A stretch of DNA of 64,000 bases from Helopsaltes ochotensis (GCA_013400155.1 VXBM01000546.1:82959-146958); one strand, 5' to 3'; counted from the stretch's first letter, positions 47,957 through 61,014 are shown. A program made the numbers and translations. The notes: generated by a model not told the origin, from the sequence alone.

Positions 47957-48355
47957 TGTTGCAATTCAGTCCAGGACTGCGAGCAAGGGAGCCACGACCC
48001 TTCCGCCGGGATTCCTGGGTGTCCTTGGCACCCACCAGATGATCGGGGTGGGAAAGAACGAGACGGGCTCCACTTACCACTCCAAGGATCAGATTTATCA
48101 ACAGAAACACAAAGCGCACCTAACTCGAAGGAAGGGCAGAGGCAGAGACACCAGACACCAGGCTTACAGTGACTTATAAACAGGGGAGGTGCCAGGGGAG
48201 GGTACAAATACAATGACCAATGGATAGGGACACAAAGGGTGGGTAACAATTTGACTAGGTTAGGTTAGGACTAAACCAACTATACAAGGAAGGAGGGGAG
48301 AGGTACAGAATAAACCATTTGAGGGACTAGAATCAGGAAAAAACACACCACCATA
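47957..48355 (-). mobile_element. Solo LTR (399 bp) nested inside a CR1
   Basis: Read on the minus strand it begins TATGGTGGTGTG (one transition from the canonical TG start) and ends CTGAATTGCAACA. It is flanked by exact GGAAGA copies (47951-47956 and 48356-48361, reading TCTTCC on its own strand). It contains an ATTGG box (48217-48221), TTTATAAG (48173-48180) and a GATAAA polyadenylation variant (48094-48099). The CR1 pattern is continuous once the LTR and one duplication copy are ignored, proving the insertion order. No internal retroviral genes are present. The TGCAACA end links it to the LTRs at 25358 and 38575. Confidence 0.88.
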
Positions 48356-49530
48356 GGAAGAGACGTTCAAGATCACCTATTCCAATCCAGCACCAGCATA
48401 ATTAGCCCTAAACCCCAAGTGCCACATCCATATGCCTTTTGAACACTTTCAGAGATGGTGACCCCACACCTCTCTGGGCAACTTACTGCAATGCCGGATT
48501 TGGTTTTTTCAGTGAAAAACAGATTTCAGATATCTAATCTGAACCTCTCCTGGTGAAACAGAAGGTCCTTTTCTGTCATTCTTTCATCTGAGACATGGCA
48601 GAAGAGGCTGACCCTCGCCTGGCCACCATCTTCTTTCAGGTTATTGCAGAGAGCAATGAGGTCTCCCCTGAGCCTCCTTTTTTCCACATTACACAGCCCC
48701 AGCTCGTTCAACTGCCCCTCCCAGGACCTGTTTTCTAGACACTTCACCAGCTCCATTGCCCTTCTCTGGACACGCTCCAGCACCCCAATGCCCTTTTTAG
48801 AATTGAGGGGCCCAGAACTGAACACATGCCTTGAGGTGCAGCCTCACCTATGCCAAATAGAGGTGAACAATCACTGCCCTGGTCCACTGGTCACAGCATG
48901 CCAGCATGCCACCTGGGCACAGGCTGGCTCATGGTCAGCTGATCGTCAACCAGCACCTCCAGGTCACCTTCTTCTGGGCAGCTCCAGCCACTGTTCCTGA
49001 AGTCTGGAGTGTTGCATGCGTTGTTGCGACCCAAATGCAGGACCTGACACACACTCCTTATTGAACCTCAGTCCTCAGCTGATCGATCCAGTTTGTCCAG
49101 ACCCCTCTGCAGAGCCCGTCAACCCTGCTGCAGATCTACATCCCCATCCAACTTGGTGTCATCTGTGAACTTACTGAGGGTGCATTCAATCCCCTCATCC
49201 AAATCATCAGCCAGTTACTCCAGTAGAACGCTGTGGGAGACAGTGTCAAAGGCTTTACTGAAGCCCAGATAGACAACATTCACAGCTTTTCCCTCATTCA
49301 CTCAGTGAGTCACTTTGACATAAAAGGAGATCAGGTTGGTCACACAGGACCTGCTTTTCATAAACCCATGAACCAATGCCTGATCTGCTACAGTTGTCAA
49401 GCATGTGCCACGTGATGGCACTCAGGGTGATCAGCTCCCTGAGAATGGCACAAGTCACATGTCAGACTCACAAAATCAAAAAACACCTTGTCCTTATGCA
49501 TATTGTAAATGGAGGTTTAGGCAGGCCCCA
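48356..49530 (-). mobile_element. CR1 LINE body, decayed reverse-transcriptase ORF2
   Basis: On the minus strand, in order, I can read GFMKSRSCVTNLISFYV (about 49315-49365), then VVYLGFSKAFDTVSH (motif A; the usual catalytic aspartate in LDFSKAFD is G), a large internal deletion, then EGIECTLSKFTDDTKL (motif C, DD retained, about 49150-49200). Later comes VLERVQRRAMELVKCLE...EKRRLRGDLIAL (about 48635-48790). In-frame stops interrupt it. It is therefore a dead, internally deleted copy, and its 3' end continues at 47925-47956 across the LTR. CR1 resemblance fades between 49480 and 49530, so the 5' limit is approximate. The subfamily is not determined. Confidence 0.92.
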
Positions 49531-51074
49531 CGTGTCAGGCACTTGTCAGTCAGAAATGGGACCGCAGTAAGAAAACTTTGGGCATATTGATGACTATTGA
49601 TCTCTAGCCTTCAATCAATATGGCATTTGTTAAGTGGGGTATGGAAGGTTTGAAGTACATTAATGTCAAAGTTGTACCATGAAGCATCAATTCATTTGTG
49701 CTTATCTTTGCTGACCTGACCAAACACAGTCCTGCAGCACCCATGGTCTTGTAAGAAATGTCCACACATTGATGGGCATGATGAAGGTTTATACTTTGGT
49801 GAAAAGAAATTCTACGGTGTGTATCTCTTCCTTAAAGATATGTGGCTCATCTCAGAGTGAGATTTAGGGAATCTCTCATCATACAGCTGGATCACAGCTG
49901 ATCTAGAAACCTGGCAAGTATCTGTCATTAAAAGTGATCGAGGGAACAACCCTTCCCCTTCGATGTCACAATCGAGCAGACACAAACAAAAGGAGACACA
50001 ATGCCCAAATTCACAGATTTTACTCCTTCCACCCACAGGATCTTTTGGGACTGGGGGTGATAGATGTGCTGTGCTGGTAACAGACCACCGTCTACCAACC
50101 CACATCTGCCCTGGGAGAGGGAACTATGCTCTGCAGCTGTTGCAGGCTGTAATGCTGAGAGATACTCAAAATATGCCAGTCACCAAGCCTGTACCTAGCT
50201 TTCTGCAGCTTCTCAAACCCTGCATAGCTCATCACTCCCGAGGATCATCTCACTGGTTTTTCAGTCATCTCTTTCCTGCACAGAAAGCAAACTATCCTTT
50301 TCCAACAGATATCTGCTACAATTGGGAGGCAGCTTTGTGTAGCTGCTGTGCCCAAAGGCAGCCCCTTGTCAGTCAGCCTCAGAAGTCTCTTTGAAGGCTG
50401 GTTTATTGGCTGCCTATGAGAAGATTGAGGGAGACTGAGTTTTTTCCTTTTCTTTGTATTTTCTTTTAAAGAACTTTTCTTTCAAAGTGATGCTCCAAGG
50501 AATGCCTACTGCTCCATGCAATGTTCTCTATGGAATGGGGAAAATATTACAGTTAAGCCTTCTGTAGAAAAACATCATTTATTTTAACAGAAAAACATAA
50601 ATTATTTTTACAGAACCCAACTTATACTACTGTGCTTCCCAAACACACACAACAAATACATGTACATATAGCACACCTTTATTTGGAAATGAAGTCTGAT
50701 ATTGCATTTTTCCCAGATGCTGAGGGCTTCCTACCCTATTTTAGTGCAACCAAGTTATGTCAGTATAGCTATCCTGTCTCACTTTTCATTTTCCTGAATA
50801 ACTTTGAAAACTGTTGTTCCCTGGCAATACTTCCATGCACATCTGCATTCAAAACAAACTCATCTGTGCTCTTCTTCAGGGAAGGGATGGGGTGAAGGGA
50901 GTGAAGGGCGATACAATAGCTGTCCTACCAGCACTCAGCAGGGCAACACAAACAAAATCAGCAGCCCACTTAGTTCTCTGAAATGAAAAAGCACATTCCT
51001 CTGGCAGAGCACCTTATAAGTACTATCCAGCAGGGATCTCTCCCATCTGTGCACACTGCAGGGCCACAGATTGA
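49531..51074. other. Unique non-coding DNA, nothing recognised
   Basis: Mixed composition. A 143-codon frame at 49963-50394 (+) has no recognisable motif. No repeat ends seen. Confidence 0.4.
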
Positions 51075-51105
51075 ATACCAGAAGTATTGTCATACCAGAA
51101 GTATT
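51075..51105. repeat. Exact 14-bp direct repeat, period 17 bp
   Basis: ATACCAGAAGTATT occurs at 51075-51088 and 51092-51105, separated by GTC. Confidence 0.9.
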
Positions 51106-54100
51106 ACAATGATGATTGCATGGCATAAGCTCTCTCCCAAGTCAGGATCCAACTGCAGAAGTAGCTGTAGTGACTTGCTAAAGTGATCTGGACCTGGATA
51201 ATAAGCTGCATCATCCATGTAGAAAGTAGTAGCTGCCATGGAGGGCAGCCACAGACCTCACACCTTAAAATTCCTTACCATGGTGTCTCCAAAATCATTG
51301 GATAACTCAAATCTTGTCATTTCCACCAGAACACTGATAAAAAGGTAAAATTTCTGCTACTTCTGCCAAAAGTAACTGAACAATCCTTCAAGCTTGCTTG
51401 GTCCCTAATGAGTGATCATTAATCGTGGGTATTTTCTAAGCACAGTTTAGAGTTTTAATAAATGCCAAATAAAGAATTAACAAGGCCATAATCAAGCAAA
51501 TGTGTTCCTTGATCACTGCAGCAAGAAGGCTCAGAGCCAAATAAACAGGGTGCTGTAGTTCCAAGCCTTTCCTGTGTCCCTGCACATTCCTCCATTGACT
51601 CCTTGCAGGGAGAAAGGCAGACTTATGTTTTCACATGTCCGATGTCGTAGGAGAAATCAGACTTCTCACCGCTGCCCCAGAGGGAGAATGGAAATGAGGG
51701 GAGAGGGTTCCTGATCCAGTTTAGTTTCAGCTCACCCACACACAGTTGTGGTGTCCAGAAGACATCCTTTTAGAGGAAGGAAACCACACAGGGAGATGGT
51801 TAAGTTAAATCCACAAAGCACCTACCTTTTCCAAAACTCAAATGAAACAGTCCCTTCCTCCTCCACCTCAGCTTGCACGTTCTTCCTTCTCTCCCAGCCA
51901 CCTCCTGCTGCTCCAGCTTGAACTGGGAGTCCCTACTCTCCAAGGAGGGAGTAGTTCAGCAAATCCAAGATTAACTTCCTCCCTGTTCTGCCTCTCCTAC
52001 CACAGCTCAATTGATGGGCAAACAGCTGTAGACAGAAACAGCACTATTTCAATGACCCATTCCAAGTGCACAGGGAAAAACCCTAAGAAATGTGCAGTCT
52101 AACTTGGTACAAAACATAACCATCCCACGTGCCAGGCAGAGGAAGGCAATGGCAGGAACAGTGCCCAATCACAACAGTTGGCTACTGCATGGACTGAAGG
52201 CATTATAAATGCACACTAGGAAAAACCATCAAGCTGAGATGAAACCATCTGGACCCAGTTAGGCAACAGCAGCTGGCTGGGGAGTGCGGAGGATGGTTTG
52301 AAGGGGAATAATGCAATCACTGGTTCCTTTATGGATGGCAACTCTCTAAAACCCTCTAGCCCCTCTTCTCAGCAGGATTCAGTGCTAATCTATGATAGCC
52401 AGGCCAAACTGCAGTTGAAGAAGCAGCCTTTTGCTATGCAAACTACACCCTGCCTAGGAAATAAGATTATAATGATTGAATCTATCAAATCAATGGGAGA
52501 AGGTGAGAGTGACACAAAATGCTGCAGCAGAGGCAGTCACCATTCAACCAGTGCCCAAGAAACACCCACAGCATAATGATGTACTTCACAGCTTTGGGTA
52601 CTTACAATCTGCTGAATCTTTAGTGATCCCAAAATCAGCTTTCTCCTTGTTGTGGATCTCACTGACCTCAACCCAGCTGAGGGAATACAAGCCTGGCCAG
52701 AGAAGAGCTGGATTTGCCAGTGTCCACTTCCCATTGCAGTTTTGACACAACATCAGACAAGTCACTTAAACTCAGTTGCATTCTCCCTAATGGTGTTTTT
52801 TTTCACACCCCTTGCTGGTGTGACACGACACCCCCAGGCCTGACAGATGCAAGTGTCACAGTTGAAGCCAGGGGCAGTGATTCATGGAGCATGTGATGGC
52901 ATCTAAGTGTTCATACAGTCACGCACTTGCCACATTGATTTCATGGAGATCTGATTTATTTTCTGCTGCCAGGCTCTGACTCCCTCCCTACATTTGAGTC
53001 TGCCTGATCATCAGTCCCAGCCTTACCAGGCTCCCACCAAATCTCAGAGCCCACTTTCAGCTTTCTGCCCCAAGCCCTATCCCATCCTTCCTTTCCCATT
53101 ATTTGCCATACCTGCATGCAGCCCAGGCTCTGGGAGTCCTCCTCAATCTCCTTTCCCAGGTTTTGTCCCCTCCTGAGCCCCACCAAATACCCAGGCCCAC
53201 TGAAAGCCTTGCTGAAGCCACCTAGGGCTGAAGCCCCTCTGCTTGTCTGGTGAATCTCTGTGTCTCCTCTCCTCAATGGACATTCCCAGCACCTGATCTA
53301 GCTCAAGCTGTAGTTTTCCATCCTCTGGAAAGTTAATGCTTGGGGGTTTTTAACCTTTTCTTTTTGCTGAGCTGCTCAGGGCTTTTTTCCCGTCACTTTT
53401 CTTCTGCCTTTTTCTGCTCCCAGTCTCTTTCCCTTCTCTTTTGCCAGTTTCATTGTCTTCAGACTCAAACCAAAGACAGTCCCTTTTGCCCTCCCTGGCC
53501 AGGGCACTGGGAGATGTCCCCTGCCCCTGTCATGCCCCCAGAACCTGTCTACACCCTCCTTTAGGAGATCTGTGTCTTCAAAGCAATTTCATACCAGACT
53601 ATGTATTCAGTTGCACACACTTCCTTTGTTTACTGTAAAAAAAAAATCTTATCAACTGATGTGCATGTCTATTTACAATCCAACCCTGCAAATAGTTGCA
53701 GCAGAAAATGGAAAAAGCTTTAGAAGTGTAAAATTGCATTAGCATTTTTTAAACAAAACTGTTTGCTTCAGAAAATTTCATGGCTGCCCTGAAAGTGTTT
53801 CTTTTAATACATGCTGCCAATAGGAAAAATAAATGTATTTTGGGTCAGACCAGAACTTCTCCATGTTTTGTTGGTTGGTTACAAAAGCAAAGACCTCATT
53901 AGCATTGTTCTGATACACCTTTTGAAGTCATACAGGTGTAACATTTGTTTCAGATCCATGCGTGGAAAACTTACTTTTAAATATTATCTAATGCATAAAA
54001 AGCTATACTTACATTTTTTCCATGTAATAGTTACCATAAAATCAGTCCAACATATATCACTTGTGTAGTATGTATTTATGTATGACTCTCCTCCCATTAT

Positions 54101-54886
54101 ATATCCCATCGTGCCTGCAAAGTCTTTAAAATGCATTTTGAAAATGCAGAAACCTCAGAAAAGAACTGTGAAAATTATTCCAGGGCTGGAGATAACATTG
54201 CACCACAAGGCAATTTAAAAGCTTGCCAGGAAGAAGACTCAGACATTACTGGATTACGGTATCTAAGGACCTCTAGGGGAAGCTTTTCCAGGTGGGAGAA
54301 GACTGTTTAATCCACCAGAAAAAAGCATATAAAGGCATAATGGTTGGAAGCTGAGGCTGATCAGGAATTAGGGACGTGGTTGGAATAGTGAAGATATTTA
54401 ACCAGTAGAATAAGTGGTGGGGGATGTTCTTGGTGTCTTGAGGTCCTTAAATGCAGAGAGGATGCTTTTCTAGAGGCCTGATTTATCAAACATACTTTAC
54501 TGGGATCTCTATAGGAGTGTTGGGGTGAGTTCATAGATATACCTGCAAGTCCTAGGGATGTTAGCAGATTATGCCAAGATCCCTCCTAAATATATAACAT
54601 TAACATAGTCCTTCTTCCTCAGAACTGAAAACACTGTGGATGGACTTCTTTTCCCAGGATGTGCGTACGTATTTTGAGACATGGCAAGAATTGTGAGATC
54701 TCCCACATCGCAGAGTGTTGCCGTGATTTTTGCAGCCTTTCTGATGTGTTTCTTAGCTTTTAGAATGGAGTCAGAATCCTCAATGTTTAGGCAGTGCTTT
54801 GCCTTTCTCACGCTGGTGTTATCTGTAAGATAAGGTTTGTTTGAGAAATGGATTGGTAAACATCACATACCTTTGGATGCAAATTG
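51106..54886. other. Non-coding DNA with a pyrimidine-rich segment (52970-53560)
   Basis: About 3.8 kb without recognised genes. From 52970 to 53560 the plus strand is strongly C/T-rich, which leaves a 106-codon minus frame open (52956-53276). I see no family match. 54160-54560 is unique AT-rich DNA. Confidence 0.35.
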
Positions 54887-55188
54887 TACTGACTGACCGT
54901 CAGCTGGGCCAGTGGAGATGAGAGGTGTCCACCTTCTCATCCAATACCTGGCATGGACCTGAGGTCTATTTAAGAAAGAAAGAATAAACAAAGGCCCTCT
55001 TTTGGGTCCTTCTCCTCATCGAGTGTCCTGTGTGGTTCTTGCTGAGCTGAACGGCCCACAGCAGAGAACAAGCCATGAGGTGTCTGATACCTACAGCTGG
55101 TCTGAGAGCAGCTTTAACCCTTGTACTGCAGCACTGGATCCTGATGTCGTACTGAGGGACAAGCATTCCGCTGTCTCTGACTGCAACA
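54887..55188 (+). mobile_element. Probable LTR (endogenous retrovirus), ends not proven
   Basis: The segment has CCAAT (54941-54945), TATTTAAG (54967-54974) and AATAAA (54983-54988), then a U5-like stretch ending GACTGCAACA at 55188. The TGCAACA end and the 'AATAAAC...AAAGGCCCT' block resemble the LTR at 25358-25898. The expected TG start and exact duplication were not found: ATTG precedes both the proposed start (54883-54886) and ends the six bases after the end (TCATTG, 55189-55194), but the fit is only 4 of 6. The TATA-like and polyadenylation motifs are unusually close. The start is a guess; the right end is better supported. Confidence 0.4.
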
Positions 55189-55455
55189 TCATTGACATAA
55201 TTTACATCAGAGACATTCATGGAACAGCTTGATCCAGCAGACACCAATTATACACCTTGTGAGGTCTTGATGGAGTCATGGAGAAGGTGCAGTGGAATTT
55301 GCTTTTTTCTTTTTATCATTCCATCCATACTGGAGCAAATGGAGATACTCCCCTCATGAGTGAGAGTAGAAAGAAACTGAGGCGGGAAATTCTTGTATTT
55401 TTATCATTATTCACAGTTTTTTAACTCTTTTGTGCCCCACCCAGACTGTCAGCTG
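55189..55455. other. Unique spacer, nothing recognised
   Basis: AT-rich. No gene or repeat terminus beyond the proposed LTR end. Confidence 0.35.
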
Positions 55456-55485
55456 CAGACCTCACCAAACCAGACCTCACCAAAC
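55456..55485. repeat. Exact 15-bp tandem duplication
   Basis: CAGACCTCACCAAAC is present twice in tandem (55456-55470, 55471-55485). Confidence 0.93.
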
Positions 55486-55533
55486 CTAATGACTGAGTTG
55501 ATATGGCACTTCCACATTGACTCGGTCATTAGG
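55485..55533. repeat. Inverted repeat, 14-bp arms, one mismatch
   Basis: CCTAATGACTGAGT (55485-55498) pairs with ACTCGGTCATTAGG (55520-55533) around a 21-nt spacer. One position is a G/T wobble in RNA. It begins exactly where the tandem duplication ends. Confidence 0.88.
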
Positions 55534-58500
55534 TAAGGAAAGGACAGTAAAGGCATCCCTCCAGCACAACTCCAATGCAGCTAGCAGAGCCTCTTCCCTT
55601 TGACCCTCCAGCCCAAAGTTCAGGGAAAGAGAGCTTGCTGACAGCTGAAGTGGATACAAGGAGAGAACTCCACCTCCCAGGGCTTTCTGCCCCAAACAGC
55701 CTCTGTTTTAAAAAGTTCATGAAGGGGATTGTAATGTTAAAAAATATTATTTGTATGTTTTATGCTGCCAGTTTTCCTGATTATTCCCAATGTGCAATTC
55801 ATAAATATTTACCCACTTTTTTATTGGCCAGATGAGCTACCACCCAAGTTGGTGGTATTATTCTTGTCAGTAATTTTATTTAAGAAAAAAAAAGCTCGTT
55901 GTTTTATTAAAAGGTCATTAATTTAGCTGCAAATACCATTTTCTACAGGAGATATTCCCTCCTGTGATTCAGTAACACAGAAATAAACACTCTCTAATTG
56001 TCCAGAGACAAACTGCCTTCTAGAAATTAACTTCTCCACAACATTTCATTCAGGCAGTTGGTATTTTAATACTAAACCAATTAAAAGCAATATAGAGCTA
56101 CATGAATAGGATATTAATTTCCTCACCAGAAGTGGAAATGAGTGGGTGCTTTGATTCCCACAGGGAAGGCAACTCCACCAACCAGCAGCTTAATCTACAA
56201 AGGCTGCAGCCTCAAATGAGGGATTCACCGTGCACAACTGGATCATTACCCTGTGTGGATATTATTGCTACAGCCAAAGCCTCATCCAGTAGCCCCAGGA
56301 AATACTGAAAAAATAATGCAAGGTGATCTTCTTGGGGGAAAAAAAAAAAAAAAGCAGTGCCCACACCTTCCCCTTGAGGTTTATCAGACTGTATGAATGT
56401 GAACATTACTGTGCCAAAATCTCTCCTGCATAAACTGTCATTCCACATCAATTCTTCTTATAAAGAAGTGCTTCCATTGGACTGATCTTTCAATCTCTTA
56501 TTTCCAATTGCAATCAATATTGCAAAAGGACATTTAATCCACTTTCAGCATCTTCTTCTATTGAGGATTAGCCACAGGAAACAATATTAGTTCTCTCTCT
56601 ATGTGTTGGGGTGGCATGTGATGCTATCCCGGTAGGGATAAAAGCAGGTTTAGATGAATTCTGCTGACAAAGCTCCTGCAGTCTGAAGTGGGACTGGATC
56701 ATCCATGGATTAAAACCAGCAGTCCAGAAGCCATTTCCTCTTCCTCATTTGTATCCCTGGTGTAGTTGCCAAGCCAAGAAGAGAAGGATCATTGTCCCAT
56801 TACCCCACCAGCAAATACACTAATAAATACTTTCACATATTAAGAGCTAAATCTGCTTTAATTAACATTAGAAACAGATGTAAAAGAGACAAAGCATGAG
56901 GGAAGATGTAAAATATAAGGTAACAAAGTGAAGAAACAGTAATGATGATGGGCAACTTTGCCAGAGTTCTGTAATGTTAATTGATCCTTTAAAAGTTGCA
57001 CATCCCAGGCAGCGAAGACTCCTATTTATGAGTGTTGTATATCAAAATTGATCAGGACACCCAGAGAGGGGCTTTAATTTATTTTTAAGTTGCAATTATC
57101 TAGTTCTTGTAGAACAATTTGTCATATGTCACCAAATAAATAACACTTCAGGGCATTTAAGTTTCTTAAAATTCACAGCAGCTGCTTTTCCAAGTGCTCC
57201 TAGATCTGTGTACATCGTTACAGGGGTCTTCAACATGTTCAATGGATACCAGTGAAGTTTTATGTAATTCTTATATTCATATATATGAAGTATTATCAAC
57301 AGACATTGTCAATTTCAATATGACAACAATTTACCATTAGACATTCCACTCAAGCAAGGTCAGATCAGATGAGGAGTTCAGGGGATTTGCAAAGGAGAAA
57401 TGGAGAGAGAAATTCAACCCAATAAAGTATTTCCAGGCTTCCCCAGCCTCATCATGTCCTGCTTCTCCCCAGAACTCACCACAAAAATCAGCTTTGCCTG
57501 TGGTAGCAGTATATTACTTTGTTCCTAGTGGGTTAAATACTAACCTAAATTTTTGCCTTCAGACATCTAACAACCTCCCTTCCCCCACTTCCCTCATACA
57601 TGTTCACACTGCAGGGTGAAAGGAGGGTCAAAATGGCTTAAACCTTTAGCTGTAAACCTAAAACCTCTCTCCTTTGGCTTATGGGAGGTTCCCTGTCTTC
57701 ATAGATCCACCAACTGTTTCTTTTAATACCCAATAAAGCTAAAAGGATCTTTATATCCCTCATAAAGTCAGCGACATACTTCAGAACAAACACAGTTCAA
57801 CAATCAAACATATCATATTTTTTCTGTTTTCAAATCATCTAGCAGCATACCACAATATCTGCAGCATGAGGTAGTCACAAATCCTCTGTGTAGGATTTTT
57901 ATCCTTTAGCTGATCAGCAAAATATGTCTTGCCAGTTTTGAGCATCTTCAGCTAAAAGCATTTTGGTTTACAGAATAATAAAGCAATACATTTTTGTTCC
58001 ATGACTCTGAATGTAATGCATGATTTTCCTTGCAAGCCTCGCTGTGGAGCCGAAAAAAAGAAATCTATCATCATTTGCAGTATTTGCTATAATTTTCCAT
58101 TTCCATGAATACTGTTGTCAGCAAACTACTTTACAAAAAACATTTGAGTAAATAAGAAAGGGAGTAAGTGTGAGTACAGTCAAAGAGAAGTTCCTTAAAA
58201 TGCGAATGAATATTCACCCTGTTCCACCGTTGTTTCCAGGCTCCTATGAGTTGGAAGTACTATCCTGAAAGCTGCTTGCTGGCTAGAGCCGGATATTGAT
58301 TCAAGCTAGTGCACTTTCACATTGCCACCTTATTATACCAGCTGGTGGAATCTCACTCATTGCAAGGAGGGGAGGAAAGCAGAGAAAATCCAAAGCAGAT
58401 AGAAGCATCCTTAAATGCTTTATCTGTAGGGACTTAACCTAACCTCTTCCCCAAACAAACACACAGATTTTTCATTTTCCCATTCATTTTCTAACTACCT

Positions 58501-60978
58501 CAGTGTAGAAGACTCTGAAAGTGCCAAGTGTTTTTTAACTGCCTCTACCATCCTGCAATAGTTCACATTGTCACCCATCTACCTGCCACTGAAAATACAC
58601 CCAGCATCAGTTTTCACAACAAGTCTGTGAAGGCAGGGTCTTGCTCAACTATCTTAGTTAATGAAAAGCTACTAGTTTGATTGCAAGTTGGTAATTATTC
58701 TAGCCCTGCAGAAAATGCCATTAAAATAATTTTTACAGAATTCTTTTAATAACCAGCTATTTTTGTAGCACAATTGCTTTTAAGTCTCATGAGGCCAATG
58801 TGTAATACATGACTGTTCCAGCTCACAGCTCTCAGCACTCAGAGGGTATATATCAGGTTTCAAGTTGTTAATTTGTTATGGTAATCCATACATTATTCTT
58901 TTTAACCACAGAGGCAAACTCATTTGCTCTTTTCAGTTTGATACTGGATTATGAATGATTTACATCCATAACTACTGCAAATGCCACATGACACTCAACA
59001 GCATCAGCTAGGGACTTAAAACTTGTTTTTCATTGGGTTTTGAACAGAATTTATCTGCTAGTTGCCAGATGACAGCACCAGCCGTATTTGATGGTTTGGG
59101 ACCATCATTCAAGGATGATCACATAGATAACGATATATTAATAAATATTCACATTTTTAAAAAAATTGATAAAATCAGACCTGATAATCAACCAATCAGT
59201 CCTTTCCATTTTACCAGCTATCATCCATACCTGCTACAGTAGCAAAATGCAGGCACTTGGAACTTACCAGCTGTATTACATCTATCAAAACCTTTGAGTT
59301 GTGCAGGAACATAAGTAAATCTGATAAACATGCCTGCTAAACAGATTTGTGTCAGCTGTAAAGAGGCTTTTCAGAGTATAATTTCTTGAAGCATTTCCCA
59401 GGTGTCATCCTAGGTTATAATTTATATGTAATCCAAAGTGTAATCCAGAAGGAAAAGAGGATATAAGGAAATTTCAGCATTCTTTTCCCAGTGGTTGTAA
59501 CTTCATCTCACATCATCTCTTAGGTCCTCCTTAGCCACCACAGTGATGTTTTGCATGTTAAAAGTACATTGTGAAGACAGACATGAAGGCCCATAAATAT
59601 AGATTTGTTTACACGATTGGGGGTTGATGACATTTCAAATATATTAATTTTTTAATATTTTTAAAGGTTAGAATGACATTTTTCTTCAATTATTTCCCCG
59701 GATTTCCCTGTCATTCATTGGAAGCCTCATTCCTTCTTTTGATTCCCCTTTTTATTTTCTCAGCACGACAGATTTCCCTGCCTATTCTTTTAAAATTAGT
59801 TTATTATCAAGTGCCATGGTCACACTCCAATGTTTCATCTGGGTGACACTAAATTGAAGTGGCTTAGTTTATAGGCCATGGAATTTTGATGAGTCTTAAT
59901 TTTGCATGAAGATCAAGAAGACAGGGCAGCAAAAGTCATTCATGGAAAGTGCCTTCTCTCTGGAAGAACACTTGTATGAGGAACTCGTTTTATTTCTAAT
60001 TACATTAACCATATTCTCCCTCTAATCTCCCACCATTACTAAGCTTGTTATTTCATTTCCTGAAGCCCTTGCACTTTCTAACTGACGTACCCCATATGAA
60101 AGTATTATGGCTATATCTACCTCCAGCATATTTCAGCCTGATGTCTTTAGCTAGACCATAGATATTGAAACATATGAACCTTTTATTTTGCTAATAGTCA
60201 AAAAGAGAGTGCTTTGGCATAAAATCAGTCGGTGCCTGTCTAATGTAAATGGCCCTCATAAAGCATTGATTTTGTCGTTTATTTTTAAAATTCTCATTGC
60301 TGTTTTGTTTGTGATAAGTACGCACTCGGAGCATTTCCAGAACAACTTGACATAGAGCAAAATATGGGAAGCATTTGCAGGAGTTCAATCAGCTGACACT
60401 CAGTACACGAAAAACCTCAGGAGAGAGGAGCTTGCCTTATGCCTTAAGAGTGAGAGCTGTGCTCTGCCAGAGCACAGCAGGAAGAACCTTTTGCAGTAAG
60501 AGCTATATAGCAGTGACGCTTCAAATGCTGGATACCAGTCTTCGAACCTCAGCTGAATGCCAGCCATGAAATTAGGAGAAAGGGTGATCTACAACTACCA
60601 ATACATTAGTCACATTCAGCATCAAATCACTACATTGAATTGCATCGTAAAGTCATCTGGGAAGGTAGGCCTCTAAGCAGAATCAGTGCTAGAAGTTCCT
60701 GCCTCACTCTTATCACTGGACAGAGCTAGCTGGGTTTAGTGAAACATGATTTGTTAATGCTTTTGCACACTTAGCCCTTGAGTTCAGCCAACTGCTGTTT
60801 CTAGGTCTTGTTAAACATCAGCTTTCTCAAATACAATAGAAATTCAAAGTCGTTTGCAGTTTATTCCTTCCCTGCTATCTTTGCATCAGTCGCTGCATCT
60901 TTCTACCCCCTACTCCAAGTTACCAGTTTTATTTGCCACTTAGGTTTTCAGCTAAGCACCTTCCATTGCTGCTAGGGG
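55534..60978. other. Unique AT-rich non-coding DNA
   Basis: About 5.4 kb with few and short frames. A 16-bp A run lies at 56339-56354. No CR1 or LTR ends, exons or RNA genes recognised. The scarcity of repeats makes it a reasonable place for conserved non-coding elements, which cannot be assessed without alignment. Confidence 0.4.

Positions 60979-61010
<32 letters not shown>
60979..61010 (+). repeat. 32-bp poly(A) run
   Basis: An uninterrupted A run preceded by GGGG and followed by GCTACC. No retroposon body is evident. Confidence 0.97.

Positions 61011-61014
<4 letters not shown>

Noticed and set aside
50120..50220. TGTTGCAGG at about 50129 as the start of another minus-strand LTR
   Set aside because: No matching CA end with a duplicated flank was found downstream.
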